Position numbers and translations under genes: made by a program
The notes under the pieces: model-generated
The model's database searches: none
What the model saw: only the letters and a program-made list of their open reading frames with translations
What the model was told of the DNA's origin: nothing
DNA from: Cavia porcellus
Taxonomy: Eukaryota > Chordata > Mammalia > Rodentia > Caviidae
NCBI RefSeq assembly: GCF_034190915.1
Contig: NW_026947503.1
Coordinates: 25,812,532 to 25,876,531 of the forward strand
DNA length: 64,000 nt
Direction of reading: 5' to 3'
Shown: piece by piece, positions 24,401 through 33,426 of the stretch
Numbering within the stretch: the first letter of the stretch is position 1
Layout of the letters: every line of letters begins with the position of its first letter

Positions 24401-25047
24401 TCTGTGTACTCATTACAGAGTATCATTAGTTCCTACTACTATGTACTATTTTTCATTTTTCTCTGATTAGTGGAGGTATGGAAGTCTTTCCAGGGCAATG
24501 CTTAGTTCCTGATTTATGTTTCATAGTTATTTCAGAATTACATGTTTTATTTGTGCTACGGGAGACCAAAGCCACGGTGTTACACATGCTAGGCAAGCAC
24601 TGTAGCACTGAGCTACACCTCCAACTCTGTTTTTAAAAAAATGTATTTTGAGAGGGGGTTTTGCTTCATCGCCTAGGCTGGGCTTAAACTTGTGATTCTC
24701 CTGCCTGAGCCTCCTGAGTAGCTGGGCTTACTGGATGCCCCACTTTGTCCAGCCTGAGCTACTTCTTCACACATGGCGGTTCATGAAGGCATATAGGGTG
24801 TGGGTTGAGTTCTTGACCACAGTGAGCTCTTTCCACACTGGAAAGGTTTAACCTGTTTAGATAAAATTTTAAACATTCACTCCTCTCATTCTCTCTGTGT
24901 CTTTTTGTGTGTCAGAGAAAATACGGTACATGCCCTCACGGAGGATATGGCCTGGGCTTGGAACGATTCCTGACGTGGCTCCTGAACAGATATCACATCC
25001 GAGATGTGTGCTTGTACCCTCGGTTTGTCCAGCGCTGCAAGCCATAG
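9138..25047 (+). CDS. NARS1: NARS1, cytosolic asparaginyl-tRNA synthetase (5' part missing; 13 coding exons)
   Basis: Coding exons are 9138-9203, 9325-9417, 9503-9592, 10509-10587, 11794-11864, 13381-13467, 16296-16517, 16622-16821, 17297-17432, 17867-17980, 23202-23333, 24120-24251 and 24916-25047 (stop TAG). They join in frame into 517 codons plus stop, matching human residues 32-548 as I recall the human protein. The enzyme joins Asn to tRNA-Asn using ATP. Domains in order (human numbering): a charged Lys/Glu-rich N-terminal extension (to about 114), an OB-fold anticodon-binding domain (about 115-200, with [13 protein letters not shown]), then the class IIb catalytic core. That core has motif 1 around [17 protein letters not shown], motif 2 around [17 protein letters not shown] and motif 3 around [19 protein letters not shown]. 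All introns are GT-AG. The initiator Met and first exon(s) lie upstream of position 1. Identification is near certain. Confidence 0.97.
9325..9417 (+). CDS. NARS1: NARS1 coding exon 2 in window (residues 54-84)
   Basis: 31 codons rich in Lys, Arg and Glu ([20 protein letters not shown]), part of the charged N-terminal extension. The acceptor is ctctccag and the donor GAG|gtgact is non-canonical at +5. It sits only 121 bp after the previous exon. Confidence 0.94.
9503..9592 (+). CDS. NARS1: NARS1 coding exon 3 in window (residues 85-114)
   Basis: 30 codons ([20 protein letters not shown]) ending in Cys with donor TGT|gtaagt. This is the linker before the OB fold. The acceptor (gataaaattag) has almost no pyrimidine tract and is followed 4 nt later by a second AG. 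Confidence 0.94.
10509..10587 (+). CDS. NARS1: NARS1 coding exon 4 in window (start of OB fold)
   Basis: 79 nt encoding [20 protein letters not shown] plus HRLRRQ, the first strands of the anticodon-binding OB fold. It ends in phase 1 with donor CAAG|gtgaat and joins the next exon to form the Gly of RRQGKN. Confidence 0.95.
10865..10952 (-). mobile_element. ID-type SINE (older)
   Basis: cctggggatcaaactcagga, cttgccaggcaggtgg, ctgctgagttaaatcctcag. Confidence 0.8.
10972..11092 (-). mobile_element. ID-type SINE (young)
   Basis: Near-consensus; 10-bp duplication TTTAATTCTT at 10962-10971 and 11093-11102. Confidence 0.9.
11180..11342 (-). mobile_element. B4-type SINE (ID joined to B1)
   Basis: Antisense ID part (gatcacaccaggggcactgc, gagctgcatccccaccc), then a B1 part (ttttgagacatagtatccct to gtgcacgcctgtgccc). 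Confidence 0.75.
11566..11666 (-). mobile_element. ID-type SINE (young)
   Basis: Near-consensus with gaactcatgacgacctgc; imperfect flanking repeat gtttatatatgttg / gtttatatatattg. Confidence 0.88.
11794..11864 (+). CDS. NARS1: NARS1 coding exon 5 in window (OB fold)
   Basis: 71 nt encoding [20 protein letters not shown] and the following DDL, the typical OB-fold strand pattern of class IIb synthetases. Acceptor catttttag, donor TTG|gtaaat. Confidence 0.95.
12203..12385 (-). mobile_element. B4-type SINE, diverged
   Basis: cagcactgagagtgcactca with atcccagccctcc, then a B1-like part (aagcagggcctcgctaaatt to tacagtggtgtgc). Confidence 0.6.
13381..13467 (+). CDS. NARS1: NARS1 coding exon 6 in window (residues 165-193)
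   Basis: 29 codons ([20 protein letters not shown] and onward to PKGKQ), the end of the OB fold. Acceptor ccttttctag, donor CAA|gtaagt. Confidence 0.95.
13877..14190. repeat. Interspersed repeat A, copy 2
   Basis: Shares aggtttcagtccaca, ggctccaaagcaggc, ggcatggc-type and gcagcaagcaacag-type segments with copies 1 and 3. It sits just before copy 3 in the same orientation. Confidence 0.65.
14228..14575. repeat. Interspersed repeat A, copy 3
   Basis: The best preserved copy: cttagttactttatgctcgt through catcctggctccacctct to ataaaccatgacacca. Confidence 0.7.
15210..15306 (-). mobile_element. ID-type SINE (older)
   Basis: TTTG-repeat tail, then tactggggattgaactcatg and gccactgagctaaatcccca. 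Confidence 0.8.
15364..15402 (+). repeat. (TA)n(TG)n microsatellite
   Basis: Alternating TA then TG dinucleotides. Confidence 0.95.
15448..15599 (-). mobile_element. B1-type SINE
   Basis: gaaacagggtctcgctatgc, tttgtagcccagactggtct, cctcccacatgctggaatta. Confidence 0.85.
16296..16517 (+). CDS. NARS1: NARS1 coding exon 7 in window (linker and motif 1)
   Basis: 74 codons. They contain the conserved [20 protein letters not shown] segment that leads into the catalytic domain, then class II motif 1 ([13 protein letters not shown]). Donor GAA|gtgagt. The next intron is only 104 bp. Confidence 0.96.
16622..16821 (+). CDS. NARS1: NARS1 coding exon 8 in window (Asn/AMP site and motif 2)
   Basis: 200 nt covering [24 protein letters not shown] and motif 2 ([19 protein letters not shown]). 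The motif 2 arginine contacts ATP in this family. It ends in phase 2 after GA with donor gtatga; the Glu codon is finished in the next exon. Confidence 0.96.
17141..17245 (+). mobile_element. ID-type SINE, sense orientation
   Basis: ggggctggggatttagctca, aggtcatgagtttgatccct, then an A-rich tail; 10-bp duplication GAAACTTGGT at 17131-17140 and 17246-17255. It lies between NARS1 motif 2 and the next exon. Confidence 0.9.
17297..17432 (+). CDS. NARS1: NARS1 coding exon 9 in window (residues 334-379)
   Basis: 136 nt beginning with the last base of the split Glu codon, then [20 protein letters not shown]. The donor CCG|gtgggt is weak. An ID-type SINE lies in the preceding intron, 51 bp upstream of the acceptor. 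Confidence 0.96.
17689..17768 (+). mobile_element. ID-type SINE, sense, diverged
   Basis: gattttgctcagtggcatag, gcctgcctgagagggtgagg, gagctcgaccccagtaac. Confidence 0.7.
17867..17980 (+). CDS. NARS1: NARS1 coding exon 10 in window (residues 380-417)
   Basis: 38 codons ([20 protein letters not shown] and onward to [15 protein letters not shown] residues ending YEFGE). Acceptor gcatag, donor GAG|gtatgc. The 5.2-kb intron that follows holds the ORF2-less LINE. Confidence 0.95.
17981..19083 (+). other. NARS1: NARS1 intron, part before the LINE
   Basis: Unique-looking AT-rich intron; 18780-19030 is more GC-rich but has no open frame or motif I recognise. Confidence 0.55.
19351..19410 (+). repeat. 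30-bp tandem duplication inside the LINE 3' region
   Basis: Units 19351-19380 and 19381-19410 (each containing TTTTGTTCAATGATC and AAACTCAGTA) differ only in the first base. Confidence 0.95.
20533..21534 (-). pseudogene. Decayed LINE ORF1 (RNA-binding chaperone)
   Basis: One continuous frame of about 334 codons with at least four in-frame stops (at 21343, 21145, 21133 and 21034) and no frameshift needed between the open segments. The N-terminal part is polar, the middle fits the ORF1p coiled coil, and the C-terminal part shows the ORF1p fold signature (EAYRTP, a [20 protein letters not shown] strand, [15 protein letters not shown]). It is not functional as it stands. Confidence 0.85.
22320..23201 (+). 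other. NARS1: NARS1 intron, part after the LINE
   Basis: 22319-22348 is the apparent source of the 30-bp segment found again at 23739-23768. The remainder up to the exon acceptor is unremarkable. Confidence 0.55.
23202..23333 (+). CDS. NARS1: NARS1 coding exon 11 in window (residues 418-461)
   Basis: 44 codons with the conserved [20 protein letters not shown] segment of the catalytic core. Acceptor tttaacctcag, donor TCA|gtcagt (C instead of A/G at +3, a weak donor). Confidence 0.96.
23645..23815 (+). mobile_element. B1-type SINE interrupted by a templated insert
   Basis: gccaggcctggtggcatatg, tcccagaacttgcgaggctg, caaggccagcct, then 30 bp foreign to B1 (23739-23768), then the B1 end and an A-rich tail. 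Confidence 0.8.
24120..24251 (+). CDS. NARS1: NARS1 coding exon 12 in window (residues 462-505)
   Basis: 44 codons with [20 protein letters not shown], the metal/ATP-binding segment (VGEIVGGS), then [20 protein letters not shown]. Where I recall Phe in human (RIFDSEE), this species has Trp. Acceptor attcaaag, donor CAG|gtaaaa. Confidence 0.96.
24555..24758 (-). mobile_element. B4-type SINE
   Basis: ID part (acatgctaggcaagcactgt, gagctacacctccaactc) followed by a B1 part (gcctaggctgggcttaaact, cctcctgagtagctgggctt). Confidence 0.75.
24916..25047 (+). CDS. NARS1: NARS1 last coding exon (motif 3 and stop)
   Basis: 43 codons plus TAG. It carries [20 protein letters not shown] (class II motif 3, with the invariant Arg of GLERF binding ATP) and ends VQRCKP. 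Acceptor gtgtgtcag. Confidence 0.97.
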   Translation, partial: RKYGTCPHGGYGLGLERFLTWLLNRYHIRDVCLYPRFVQRCKP

Positions 25048-25515
25048 TTGGTTTCTCTTAAGTGTGCAGGAAAGAATATGATTCATGAAAAGAACAGATT
25101 GCCTCTTTAAAAGAAAAAAAGGACAAAGGCCAAAATTTTCTCTTCATTGTTCTCTTAGAGTATATCTGTTTCTGTCTTATCTTTTTGTTCCCTCTTTGAT
25201 AAAAGGAGTGTACATTACTGGAACATCAAGTAATGTTGATATCATTATAAGAGAAATTATATGTTACAGAATTTGGAAATATGTGGCAGAGAACTCAGAA
25301 GTACATTTCAACATTTTATCCAGTTATATGATATAATCATTGTGTTTAGCATACTACACATTATTAAATGTCATACATAATTAAATAGTTTTCAGTTATG
25401 TTCTGAACCAATCAGGTAACTTAATCTTTCTGACCCTTTAAGTGTAACTATGTTTCTTTTAGTTTTTTTCATTTTATTGTATCAAGTTAAAATAAACATC
25501 TTGAGTAATTGGCAA
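25048..25515 (+). other. NARS1: NARS1 3' UTR (proximal form)
   Basis: AT-rich sequence after the TAG with no recognisable repeat. The first AATAAA is at 25491-25496, so a cleavage site about 15-25 nt later would give a 3' UTR of about 470 nt. The exact end is inferred. Confidence 0.6.
25491..25496 (+). terminator. NARS1: Candidate proximal NARS1 poly(A) signal
   Basis: AATAAA hexamer 444 nt after the stop codon, the first canonical signal in the UTR. Confidence 0.6.
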
Positions 25516-25914
25516 ATATGGCATAACAGTTTGCTAGTATTAGAACAACTCAACAGTGCACATAACTGGTTTCTAATGAATACAGTCTTTTTGAATCAGT
25601 TACTAATCCAGTTTCAATTTGTGTAACTCTGTTTAATACTGAAGCCTTCAAATTGATTCAGCAGAACTTGTAGAAGCAAAATTTCCTTAAACTTTGGCAT
25701 AAGCATAATTTGGTGGGGAGGCCTATTGTGATGATCCTCAGAGTCTCTCAGCATTCGTTTAAGGTAAAGAGGCAGACTGACCTTTCCTCCTTCTGGTGAG
25801 GTGTTAGAAATTAAAAATAATTAACATCCGAATGTATTTGCAGGTTGAATCTTAATGACTTGTGGATGGCTGCGTGCGTCATTTTCATCACCTTAGGTGT
25901 GACCTATGCTACCT

Positions 25915-26024
25915 AATAAACTCATCACAGGCTTATTGAGTATCTTCAGCATAAATATGGTTAATTTCTCCCCCAAATGCATGCTGTGTATTCTCCATGG
26001 GCTGTATCCCCAGCAATCAATAAA
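25915..26024 (+). terminator. NARS1: Candidate distal NARS1 poly(A) signals
   Basis: Two further AATAAA hexamers at 25915-25920 and 26019-26024, about 0.9-1.0 kb after the stop, in DNA without an obvious transposon. They could serve a longer NARS1 transcript. Confidence 0.35.
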
Positions 26025-26174
26025 TGAACACAGTGATACTCTCTGCTGTCTTAATTTTCTCAAAGCTAAATGTCTCAGTCTCACATTATTTCATCCTTAA
26101 CTGTTTTTAAAATCTTATTTTTCATAATGTGTGTATATAAAATTAGATATTACTAAATTTTACAGGAAAGATAT

Positions 26175-26262
26175 ATGGTAGCCAGGGATTTAACTCAGCA
26201 GTGTAAGCATCTGCCTGGCAAGCATGAAGTTGTGAGTTCGATCCTTGTTATGGAGAGGGGAA
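26175..26262 (+). mobile_element. ID-type SINE, sense, older
   Basis: gccagggatttaactcagca, ctgcctggcaagcatgaagt, gtgagttcgatccttg. Confidence 0.75.
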
Positions 26263-26266
26263 GGGT

Positions 26267-26267
26267 G

Positions 26268-26299
<32 letters not shown>

Positions 26300-26345
26300 T
26301 ATATATATATATATACACATATATATGTGTATATATATGTATATG
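26267..26345 (+). repeat. (TA)n / (ATAC)n microsatellite
   Basis: TA-rich dinucleotide array grown from the tail of the adjacent SINE. Confidence 0.95.
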
Positions 26346-26526
26346 GTAATAAAAGAGAGTGTGTTTTAAAAATTAGATGTTTGTGTCCTTGTTATCACAT
26401 TTGTGTATTTCTTACTTTTTTAGCATGTTAGATTTTATTGCATTTTGCAGTTACATGATATGACACATGAAAATGGGACACTTATATTTGATTTGGCTTG
26501 TGTCTTTAAATAAAAAATATTTAGAA

Positions 26527-26612
26527 GGGGGCTGGAGATGAAGCTCAGTGGCACAAATACCTGTCTGGTAAGTGTGAGGTCGTGAGTTCAATCCCAGATG
26601 CCAAAAAATAAA
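26527..26612 (+). mobile_element. ID-type SINE, sense, older
   Basis: ggggctggagatgaagctca, gtcgtgagttcaatccc, then an A-rich tail. Confidence 0.8.
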
Positions 26613-26830
26613 GCAAGAATGTGAATGATCTCTTAATTGGCTTCGACTAGGTTATTCATTTGGTCAGAATTAGGTAAAAAGGTTAGACTGAGTTAACCCA
26701 AACTTATTTGTATAAATGTGTTGAAGATTATGAACTACAGGAGAGCCAGGATGAAGCAGGTTAAGGGAACTGAGATTATGATCATGTTTATATAGAATTG
26801 TGAGTTTAGAAGCATTTTCGTTAGAATTTT

Positions 26831-26922
26831 GTCTTTTTCATTTTTATCGGTACTGGGGATTGAACTCACAACTGCCTGCTTGCAAGGCAGGTACTTATGC
26901 CGCTGAGCTAAATCCCCAGCCC
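26831..26922 (-). mobile_element. ID-type SINE (young)
   Basis: Near-consensus; 10-bp duplication TTAGAATTTT at 26821-26830 and 26926-26935. Confidence 0.9.
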
Positions 26923-27167
26923 TCCTTAGAATTTTGAAGGGCAGGTTCCAGTTTTGCTATTGAGAATTCCTCAGCATTTTACTGTTTGTTTTTTACATAT
27001 GAACTTTTTCTGGAAGCTTGTCCTAGTGGCCCAAAATTTCATAATAGTATGTCTTGGAACTAATTATGCATCCATCCTGATGAGCAGTTGGTATGTCCTT
27101 GTTCAAAAAGTCATATCCTTCAATTGTGAAAAAGTTTCATAAACTTGCATTGAAAGTCTCACCACTG

Positions 27168-27257
27168 TTTTGTTTGTTTTTTGGTACTGGGAATCAAACT
27201 CAGGACCTTGTTCTTGCTAGGCAGATACTGTCCTGCTGAACCATATCCACAGCTTCC
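27168..27257 (-). mobile_element. ID-type SINE (old)
   Basis: tactgggaatcaaactcagg, cttgctaggcagatact, ctgctgaaccatatccaca. It ends 17 bp before the U2 fragment. Confidence 0.75.
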
Positions 27258-27273
27258 CACTCTTTTCTTTTCT

Positions 27274-27303
27274 TTGATCTTAGCCAAAAGGCTGAGAAGC
27301 AAT
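27274..27303 (-). pseudogene. 3'-truncated U2 snRNA retrofragment
   Basis: The complement is nucleotides 1-30 of U2 snRNA with two changes (ATTGCTTCTCAGCC then TTTTGGCTAAGATCAA). It is followed on the minus strand by an A-rich tail (aagaaaagaaaaga). This is the form of a retrotransposed, 3'-truncated snRNA copy, too short to be functional. Confidence 0.8.
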
Positions 27304-28639
27304 TATGTTTTGTTTTCTTTATACAGTTTGATATTCAGATGGAAGACCTCCTTTTAACCTCCTCCCCCACTTTTTAGCAGCTATTTTCTGGGATTTTTTT
27401 TCTCAACTCTAGCCTTTCTATCCTGTCCTTTATCGCTTTAGCTGTAGTACAAAGTTTGTGTTTGTGAGTGTGTATTTAAAATTCTTACTCTGGGATCAGA
27501 AATTTTATCTTTTTAAACTTCCCAATATTTAAGTTTTCTTTTGTTACCCAGTTTCCTCTGTGTTAGTCTTCTTTAGTTGGTTTGCATCTGTTTCCTGAGG
27601 CTTTCCTTAAATGTCAGATAATACTGGGTGATGGGTTGCTTGATAATTCAGCAGACTGCAGTGTCCATTGGCTGTTCTGTGGTAGCAGATGTAAACATCA
27701 CTGTAGGTTCAACTGCCTGGGCTAGTTAGGAAGGCTGGATTTCTGCTTCCAGGAAGTATTTATAGTTCATTACTTTCTGCAGTTTTCAGTATGTCCTGCT
27801 CTCAGTTGGGCCTGGGAATCATAGTGTAGAGACTTCTGCCAAATCTCTGGGAACCAAACCTCTAGTTAGCATGGGGAAGGGGAGCTGCTATCCCACAGGA
27901 GGGTAGGAATCGAGTACTCTTGTTGACTGCTTTAATAGACTTGAGTCCATTTTATACTGGCATCTCCTTTTCATCTCCACTAATGTTCTCTACAGTTGCC
28001 AATCCTGAGATGCCTAGGGATTCTTACATGAATGTGGATGATTCTTAAGACTCAGTTTTGGTAGATCTGCTGAGTCACTAAGCATTTATTCATCTGCCTT
28101 CTAGCTTGTAAAGTTCTGTTGCTATAGTTCCCTTTTCTCCAACTTTTTAGGTTTGTGCTTGAAAACAAAAAGCACTTATCTAATCGTCTGTTGATATCAT
28201 GGGTTTGGGAAGAGAGTGGAACTGTCTCTGTGGCTCGCGTTCCTCTTTATCCAGGTGTCATCACTCTGTACTTGAGAACAAGTGAGAAGGGAGTGGGCAT
28301 AAGCAAAGGGTAAGAAATGTTCAACCGGTTATTAGGAAGGACATTAATCTTTATAAATAGGGAAAGAAAGCCAGATGTAACTGTTAAAAAGTTGGAAGTG
28401 ACATTAAGTTTGGGTCACAGAAGCAGGAAGATAGCCATTGTTTTTGACCTTTCACTGTTAAAAAAAATAATTTGCTTAGTATATTGAAATTCATCTGTGA
28501 ATTTGAATTCATAGTTGTCTCATTCTTGCTGATAGTAGCTCTTATAAACCATGACACACCAGGGATGCAAGGTTGATCTCTGAGGGTTGCTTGACCCTTG
28601 CCAGCTGCCACTTTTTCTCTTGAAATTCAGCCTAAAGGA

Positions 28640-28830
28640 ATAGTGCAAGCCCAGAATTGGAACCAGCAACACTTGGGTTCAAATATCGGCTCTAGCCCTT
28701 GCTAACTGTAGCCTCAGATAAGCCACAGGACCTCTGTGACTTTTCCTTATCTGCAAAATATGGTAATGCTATCTGCAAAAACGGTTCCAGTGATTAGAGG
28801 TAACGTAGTGCTTAATAAATGGAAACCATC
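28640..28830 (+). mobile_element. MIR (ancient tRNA-derived SINE)
   Basis: cttgggttcaaatatcggct, cttgctaactgtagcctcag, ttccttatctgcaaaatatg, gtgcttaataaatgg: the MIR order in sense. Confidence 0.8.
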
Positions 28831-29505
28831 ACCAGTTTTTTTCCCTGTTGACTAAATGTGAATATGCTCACCCAAGCATTCTTACTATGCTTTATGTTAT
28901 TGAACTCATGTTCACTTGTCAATTTACTGGATAAATATCTCACTACCCCCAAACTTTGTTGATGTGAGAAGATACCTCAGGAGTTCAGAATTGGAGAGAA
29001 GAGAGAGAGATCTCAAAGGCAGAGGTGTTAGAAATTAGGGCTAATGGGAGAACTGAGCCCAGACAAAGGTATAGAGAATCCTTTTAAAATTTATTCAAGT
29101 AGGGCATTCAACAGGAAGCTGAAGGTAGAGCCAGATCCCCCTTGTGAAAGAGGCTCAAAAGCCTGGCCTTTCTGTGAAGAGAAATCTAGAGAACTAGTCC
29201 TCCAGCCCAGAGAGGGACGAATAAGGTTGCTACTGCCTACAGCTCTGGGTTAGGAGTAAAAGCTTCTTGGGAAGAGGTACCTTCCTGGGTCATGAATTAT
29301 GTACCTGCAGCAAGTATACCACTTGGCCAATAATTTAACATCAACCTGCCCAAGGCAGATGACATTGCTGGGTCCTGGCAAAGACATCCCAGAAAGCCTT
29401 TGTAGGACCTTTCCATGACCTGGGGACAGGAAAGTCTGAGAAAACCACTCATTGAACATGAGCTCTAAATAATCACAACTTGGGATCTACTCATGGAGTA
29501 TGCAT

Positions 29506-29570
29506 TTTTTTGTTTTGTTTTGTTTTTGGTAGCGGGGATCAAACTTATGTCGCTAAGTTAAATCCATGGC
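29506..29570 (-). mobile_element. ID-type SINE with internal deletion
   Basis: ggtagcggggatcaaactta directly joined to gtcgctaagttaaatccatg, so the anticodon-arm region is missing. Flanking repeat TGGAGTATGCAT on both sides. Confidence 0.8.
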
Positions 29571-29784
29571 CCTGGAGTATGCATCTTACTACTGGCTCAG
29601 GAGCTCCAGTGTGTTCACTGCACTGTCGGCAAAGTGAACCTTCAGAAACACGCATTTCACTTGCTAGAAGAAAACCACTTAAAAGACCTTTCATCATCAC
29701 CAAAGTCTTAGGTCAGTGAGACTTGGTTTGACCCCATCCCTAACCCAAGGCCCTATTTCCCTGCTCTTCTCCAGCAGCGTTGTT

Positions 29785-30110
29785 ACTGGGTGAATTGTCT
29801 CCTAAAAGATGTTGACATCCTAACCTCTGGTACCTGAATGTGTGACCTTTTTTGATCCAGTGTGCTGCTGTCCTATAAAAGGAAAATGCCATGTGGAGTC
29901 AGCCGTATGACCTTGGAATGGCAAGAATTGGGACTACCTGTACAAAGCTAGGAAGGACTCATCCCTACAAGTTTCAGACTGTTGACACCTTGTGTGGCCC
30001 TGTTGATACCTTGATTTTGTGTTCTTGTCTTCAGAAATAGAAAAACAACACATTTCTCTACCTCAGTTGTGAAATTTGGTTAGAGTAACCCTGGGAAGCT
30101 AATTTGAACA
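29785..30110 (+). mobile_element. MLT1-like LTR remnant
   Basis: Starts tgggtgaattgtctcctaaa and holds atgttgacatcctaacctct, gtacctgaatgtgtgacctt and gttgataccttgattttg, the order seen in MLT1-type LTRs. Diverged. Confidence 0.5.
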
Positions 30111-30189
30111 TCAAATGTGTTCCAGCATTTTCTGGCCCCTCAGCTTCCAAAATCCTGCCCTAGATAACCTGCCCTATTCCCAGGAATCC

Positions 30190-30475
30190 TTGTTCAGGTG
30201 CCACCATTTCAAGGTGGTCTTGCCTGCCAGCACCACTAAAACTAGTAGCTGTGGCTTCTCTGCTTTGTTTTGCCTCCTTTATTTTTCTGCCTGATCCTTA
30301 TCCATACATGACATTGTATTGTAAATCCTTTATCAGATCGCTGCCTGCCTCATCTGGAATATTAGTTCTGTGAGGGTAGAGACTGTCCAATTCATTGCTG
30401 TTTGCCCATTGCCAGCCACGTGCCTGCCAGAGTGGACTTTACACATACTTATTTCATAAAAGAATGAGCTACCTG
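30190..30475 (+). mobile_element. L2-type LINE 3' end (ancient)
   Basis: gtgagggtagagactgtcca, attgctgtttgcccattgcc and ttatttcataaaagaatg match the L2 terminal region. Confidence 0.6.
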
Positions 30476-31532
30476 AAAGAAGAGTTTAAAATTTTTTTCC
30501 TTTTATCTTCTCCATTACCTGCTATAGTGTTTTGTTCACAGTGGACATTAAATATCTGTGATAGACTAATAAGCCTACCACTACTGGCAGGCTGTAGGCT
30601 ATGTGGTTAACAAGGGAAAGTAAAAATACACATCATTTTGACCTGGATTGGCTGGCCTTCTGTTGTAAAATGGTTGTGGAAATAATTGATCAGATTTCCC
30701 TGAGTAATCATTATATCTTAGCTTCTGTCACATGCAGCCACTGTTTCTCTTGTGCTGAACTTCCTCCCCATTCTCTTCTGATTAAGGAGACAGAGTTGAG
30801 TAATCTAAATTTAGTTCATGTAGCTCAGAGGTGTCAATCATGGCAAATAATGAATTAAGGGATCACCACCCCCTGCGCCTTCCCTGAAGCATTGAGCTGA
30901 AGCCAACAAATTCATTTTATTTAGAACCACAGGCTGAACTCAGAGTGTTGTCTGTGACAGGCGAGTGCTTTATTCACTAATTAAGTCACCCAGGCTCAGA
31001 CAAACCCTTTCCCTCGTGGCAGGGCTACTGCTTATCTGAGTCACCCCAGACACTATGCTTTTAGTCTTCTGTTTGGTAATGGAATTGGTATATAATTTTA
31101 TTAAAAATGTGTAAACCAGAAAGAATTCGTATGTATACATGGATAGCCCAAGTAGTTCTGCATCTGAAATTCATGATTTTTGGCTTAAAGACTGTATTCT
31201 GTTAGTTTTAAAAAAAGATATACTTTTCTTAAAAGTACTCTCATGTTTTTAATACGAGGGCCTTGGGTTAAAAATACTCTAGTATTCTTTAAAATATCTG
31301 CTTTCATTTCATAGAAACATAAAAAGTCATTGGAAATTTTTATACGAAATAGGCCATAGATTAGCAATAACAAGTGTTACAGTACTCTTTGTTGGAGCAA
31401 AGCAATGAGGGTTTGTTTCCAGTTATAAATATGACTGTAATATGTGCACTAAAGGCTTTACATATAGCGGTTCTGAGTTTTTTAAAGTCAGTAAGGACAA
31501 TGCTATATGAGAATGAAATGATGCTAATTCAT

Positions 31533-31627
31533 TTCTATTTTTATTTTATTATTGGTACCAGAAATAGAACTCAAGACCTTGTGCTTGCCAGCCAGGCATT
31601 TGTGCCACTGAGCTAAATCCCTGGCCC
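31533..31627 (-). mobile_element. ID-type SINE (older)
   Basis: ggtaccagaaatagaactca, cttgccagccaggcatttgt; 11-bp duplication TGCTAATTCAT at 31522-31532 and 31628-31638. Confidence 0.88.
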
Positions 31628-32439
31628 TGCTAATTCATATAAAAATGCTACATGGCTATATGTGATAAAGCTTTGTTATTAGTTTTTTTCTTTCTGATCA
31701 GATAGAAATTTAACGTGTTTCATTGTTGATTTTGTGAGGTTTGGCACATTTTTGCATCACCACAATCATCAGCATTCCTTGGAAGGGGCCACAAGCCCCT
31801 GTTATCACCTCCGAGCAGAAAGGACTCAGTACCCAGCATGGGCGGGGTGACTTATTCAGGGCCTCCCAGAGGTGCCCCAAAGGATCTCGCCTAGATCAGA
31901 CGCCTTGAACCCAGGACCTTTTCTAATTATCTAAATTTCTATAAATTTCTAGCCCGGTATGTCAGAACATGAAACACAGCCTTTTGATGTAGTTAAGGAA
32001 GAATGGGTTCTGGTTTTAATTAGAGAAGTATATTATCCAAATTCTAACTTCTTTAAAGGGCAACTTCAAACTACTGCAATTTGGACTATGAAGGTCAGGA
32101 ACTAGCAAAATCTATAGGAAGACAGTTTGATCCTTAAAGCAAGTTTTACCACCTTCCCCCCCCCCCTCAGGACACATCCGGCTTGGATTTAGGAATCATC
32201 TAGATAATATGAAAAACAATCTGACATCTTATATTGGAATTGTAACCATCACGGGGGCTACCATTAATAAACTAATTCAACCAAGAGAGAAATTTTAGCT
32301 GCGGAAAACTGGTTTTCAACTTGATCTAGTCTCTTCTTTCCTTACCTCCTTTAACCTTACCCAAAGACATCTCTGATCCATCTGTTTCAAATATAAACGC
32401 CTCCAGCCCCTATCTCCTTGACCTGAATTTATTCTTTTT

Positions 32440-32541
32440 TTTTTTTTTTGTCTTTTTCCTTTTTATTGGTACCGGGGATCGAACTCACGACTGCCTGCTT
32501 GCAAGTCAGGCGCTTATACCACTGAGCTAAACCTCCAGCCC
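32440..32541 (-). mobile_element. ID-type SINE (young)
   Basis: Near-consensus with cttgcaagtcaggcgc; duplicated flank CTGAATTTATTCTTTTT on both sides. Confidence 0.9.
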
Positions 32542-33426
32542 CTGAATTTATTCTTTTTCTTAATGCTCATAACCATTAATAATAGTACATGAGATTACTT
32601 TTGTCTCTTCCCTAAATGCTATACAAGCCACCCCCTCTCCCCCTTCACTGCTACTTTCCCACAGAAAGTATTCAAAAGTTTGTGCGGTGAGTGATGTCTG
32701 CATTCAACCAAGGCCTGAGATTGTTCTCCACTATGCATTGAGCACACAGGGGCAGGGCTGACTGGTAAAGGCATGGAATGGGTAGAAATGGCTAGAAACG
32801 GGATGGGGTTGTTCCTCTTGCTGCCTCTGTGCCGTCTTGGGGGTTGGGCGGCTAAATTGTCCTGAAGGGATCTTTCTTAGAACTGCATTTGCCAGCTTGA
32901 CCTGTGTTTTTCTTAAAAATGCCCTCATATTAGCAGTATAAGATTCACTTAGTTGTCTCATCTGTCAAACTGCTACACAGACGTGCTGCAGAGAGCTTGG
33001 ATAACAACATTATCCAATTTTATATTAGGCGCTATTATTTGTTTCTGAAAACAAAGCCAAACAGTAACAGCTGTTCTGTTAATTAGGCAGGCAAACTAGA
33101 GAACTGAGGCAAAATCATCCTCGTATCTAAGTAATGATAATGAAAATGTCTAAAGTCTTTTGCCGAGTCGTGGCTGCCATTTCTGCCTCGGCCAGGTTGG
33201 TAGAAAGGAGCAGATCTTTCCAGCGCAAGGAGTCTCCCGGGATTCTGATGCCGCACCAAGGATCCGATATTATCTCAGCTCACAGCCCTTCCTTAAAGAA
33301 GAGGCGGCTCGCAGCTCAGCCGGCTCTTGAAAAGGGGCTCTCCCGCACCCCACATCCTTCCCGCCCTTCAGACCACGCCCCCCGCCAAGCGGCAGGGAAT
33401 TTGGACAATTCTACACCCGGCGAGGT

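Larger units (their letters stand above)
25516..33149. other. NARS1-FECH intergenic region
   Basis: About 7.6 kb with listed SINEs, MIR, L2, an LTR remnant and the U2 fragment. No exon-like frame. 27304-28640 and 31640-32420 hold nothing I recognise. 30600-31020 is free of identifiable repeats and has ATTA-rich and TGAGTCA-type motifs, so it could hold a regulatory element. Confidence 0.55.
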
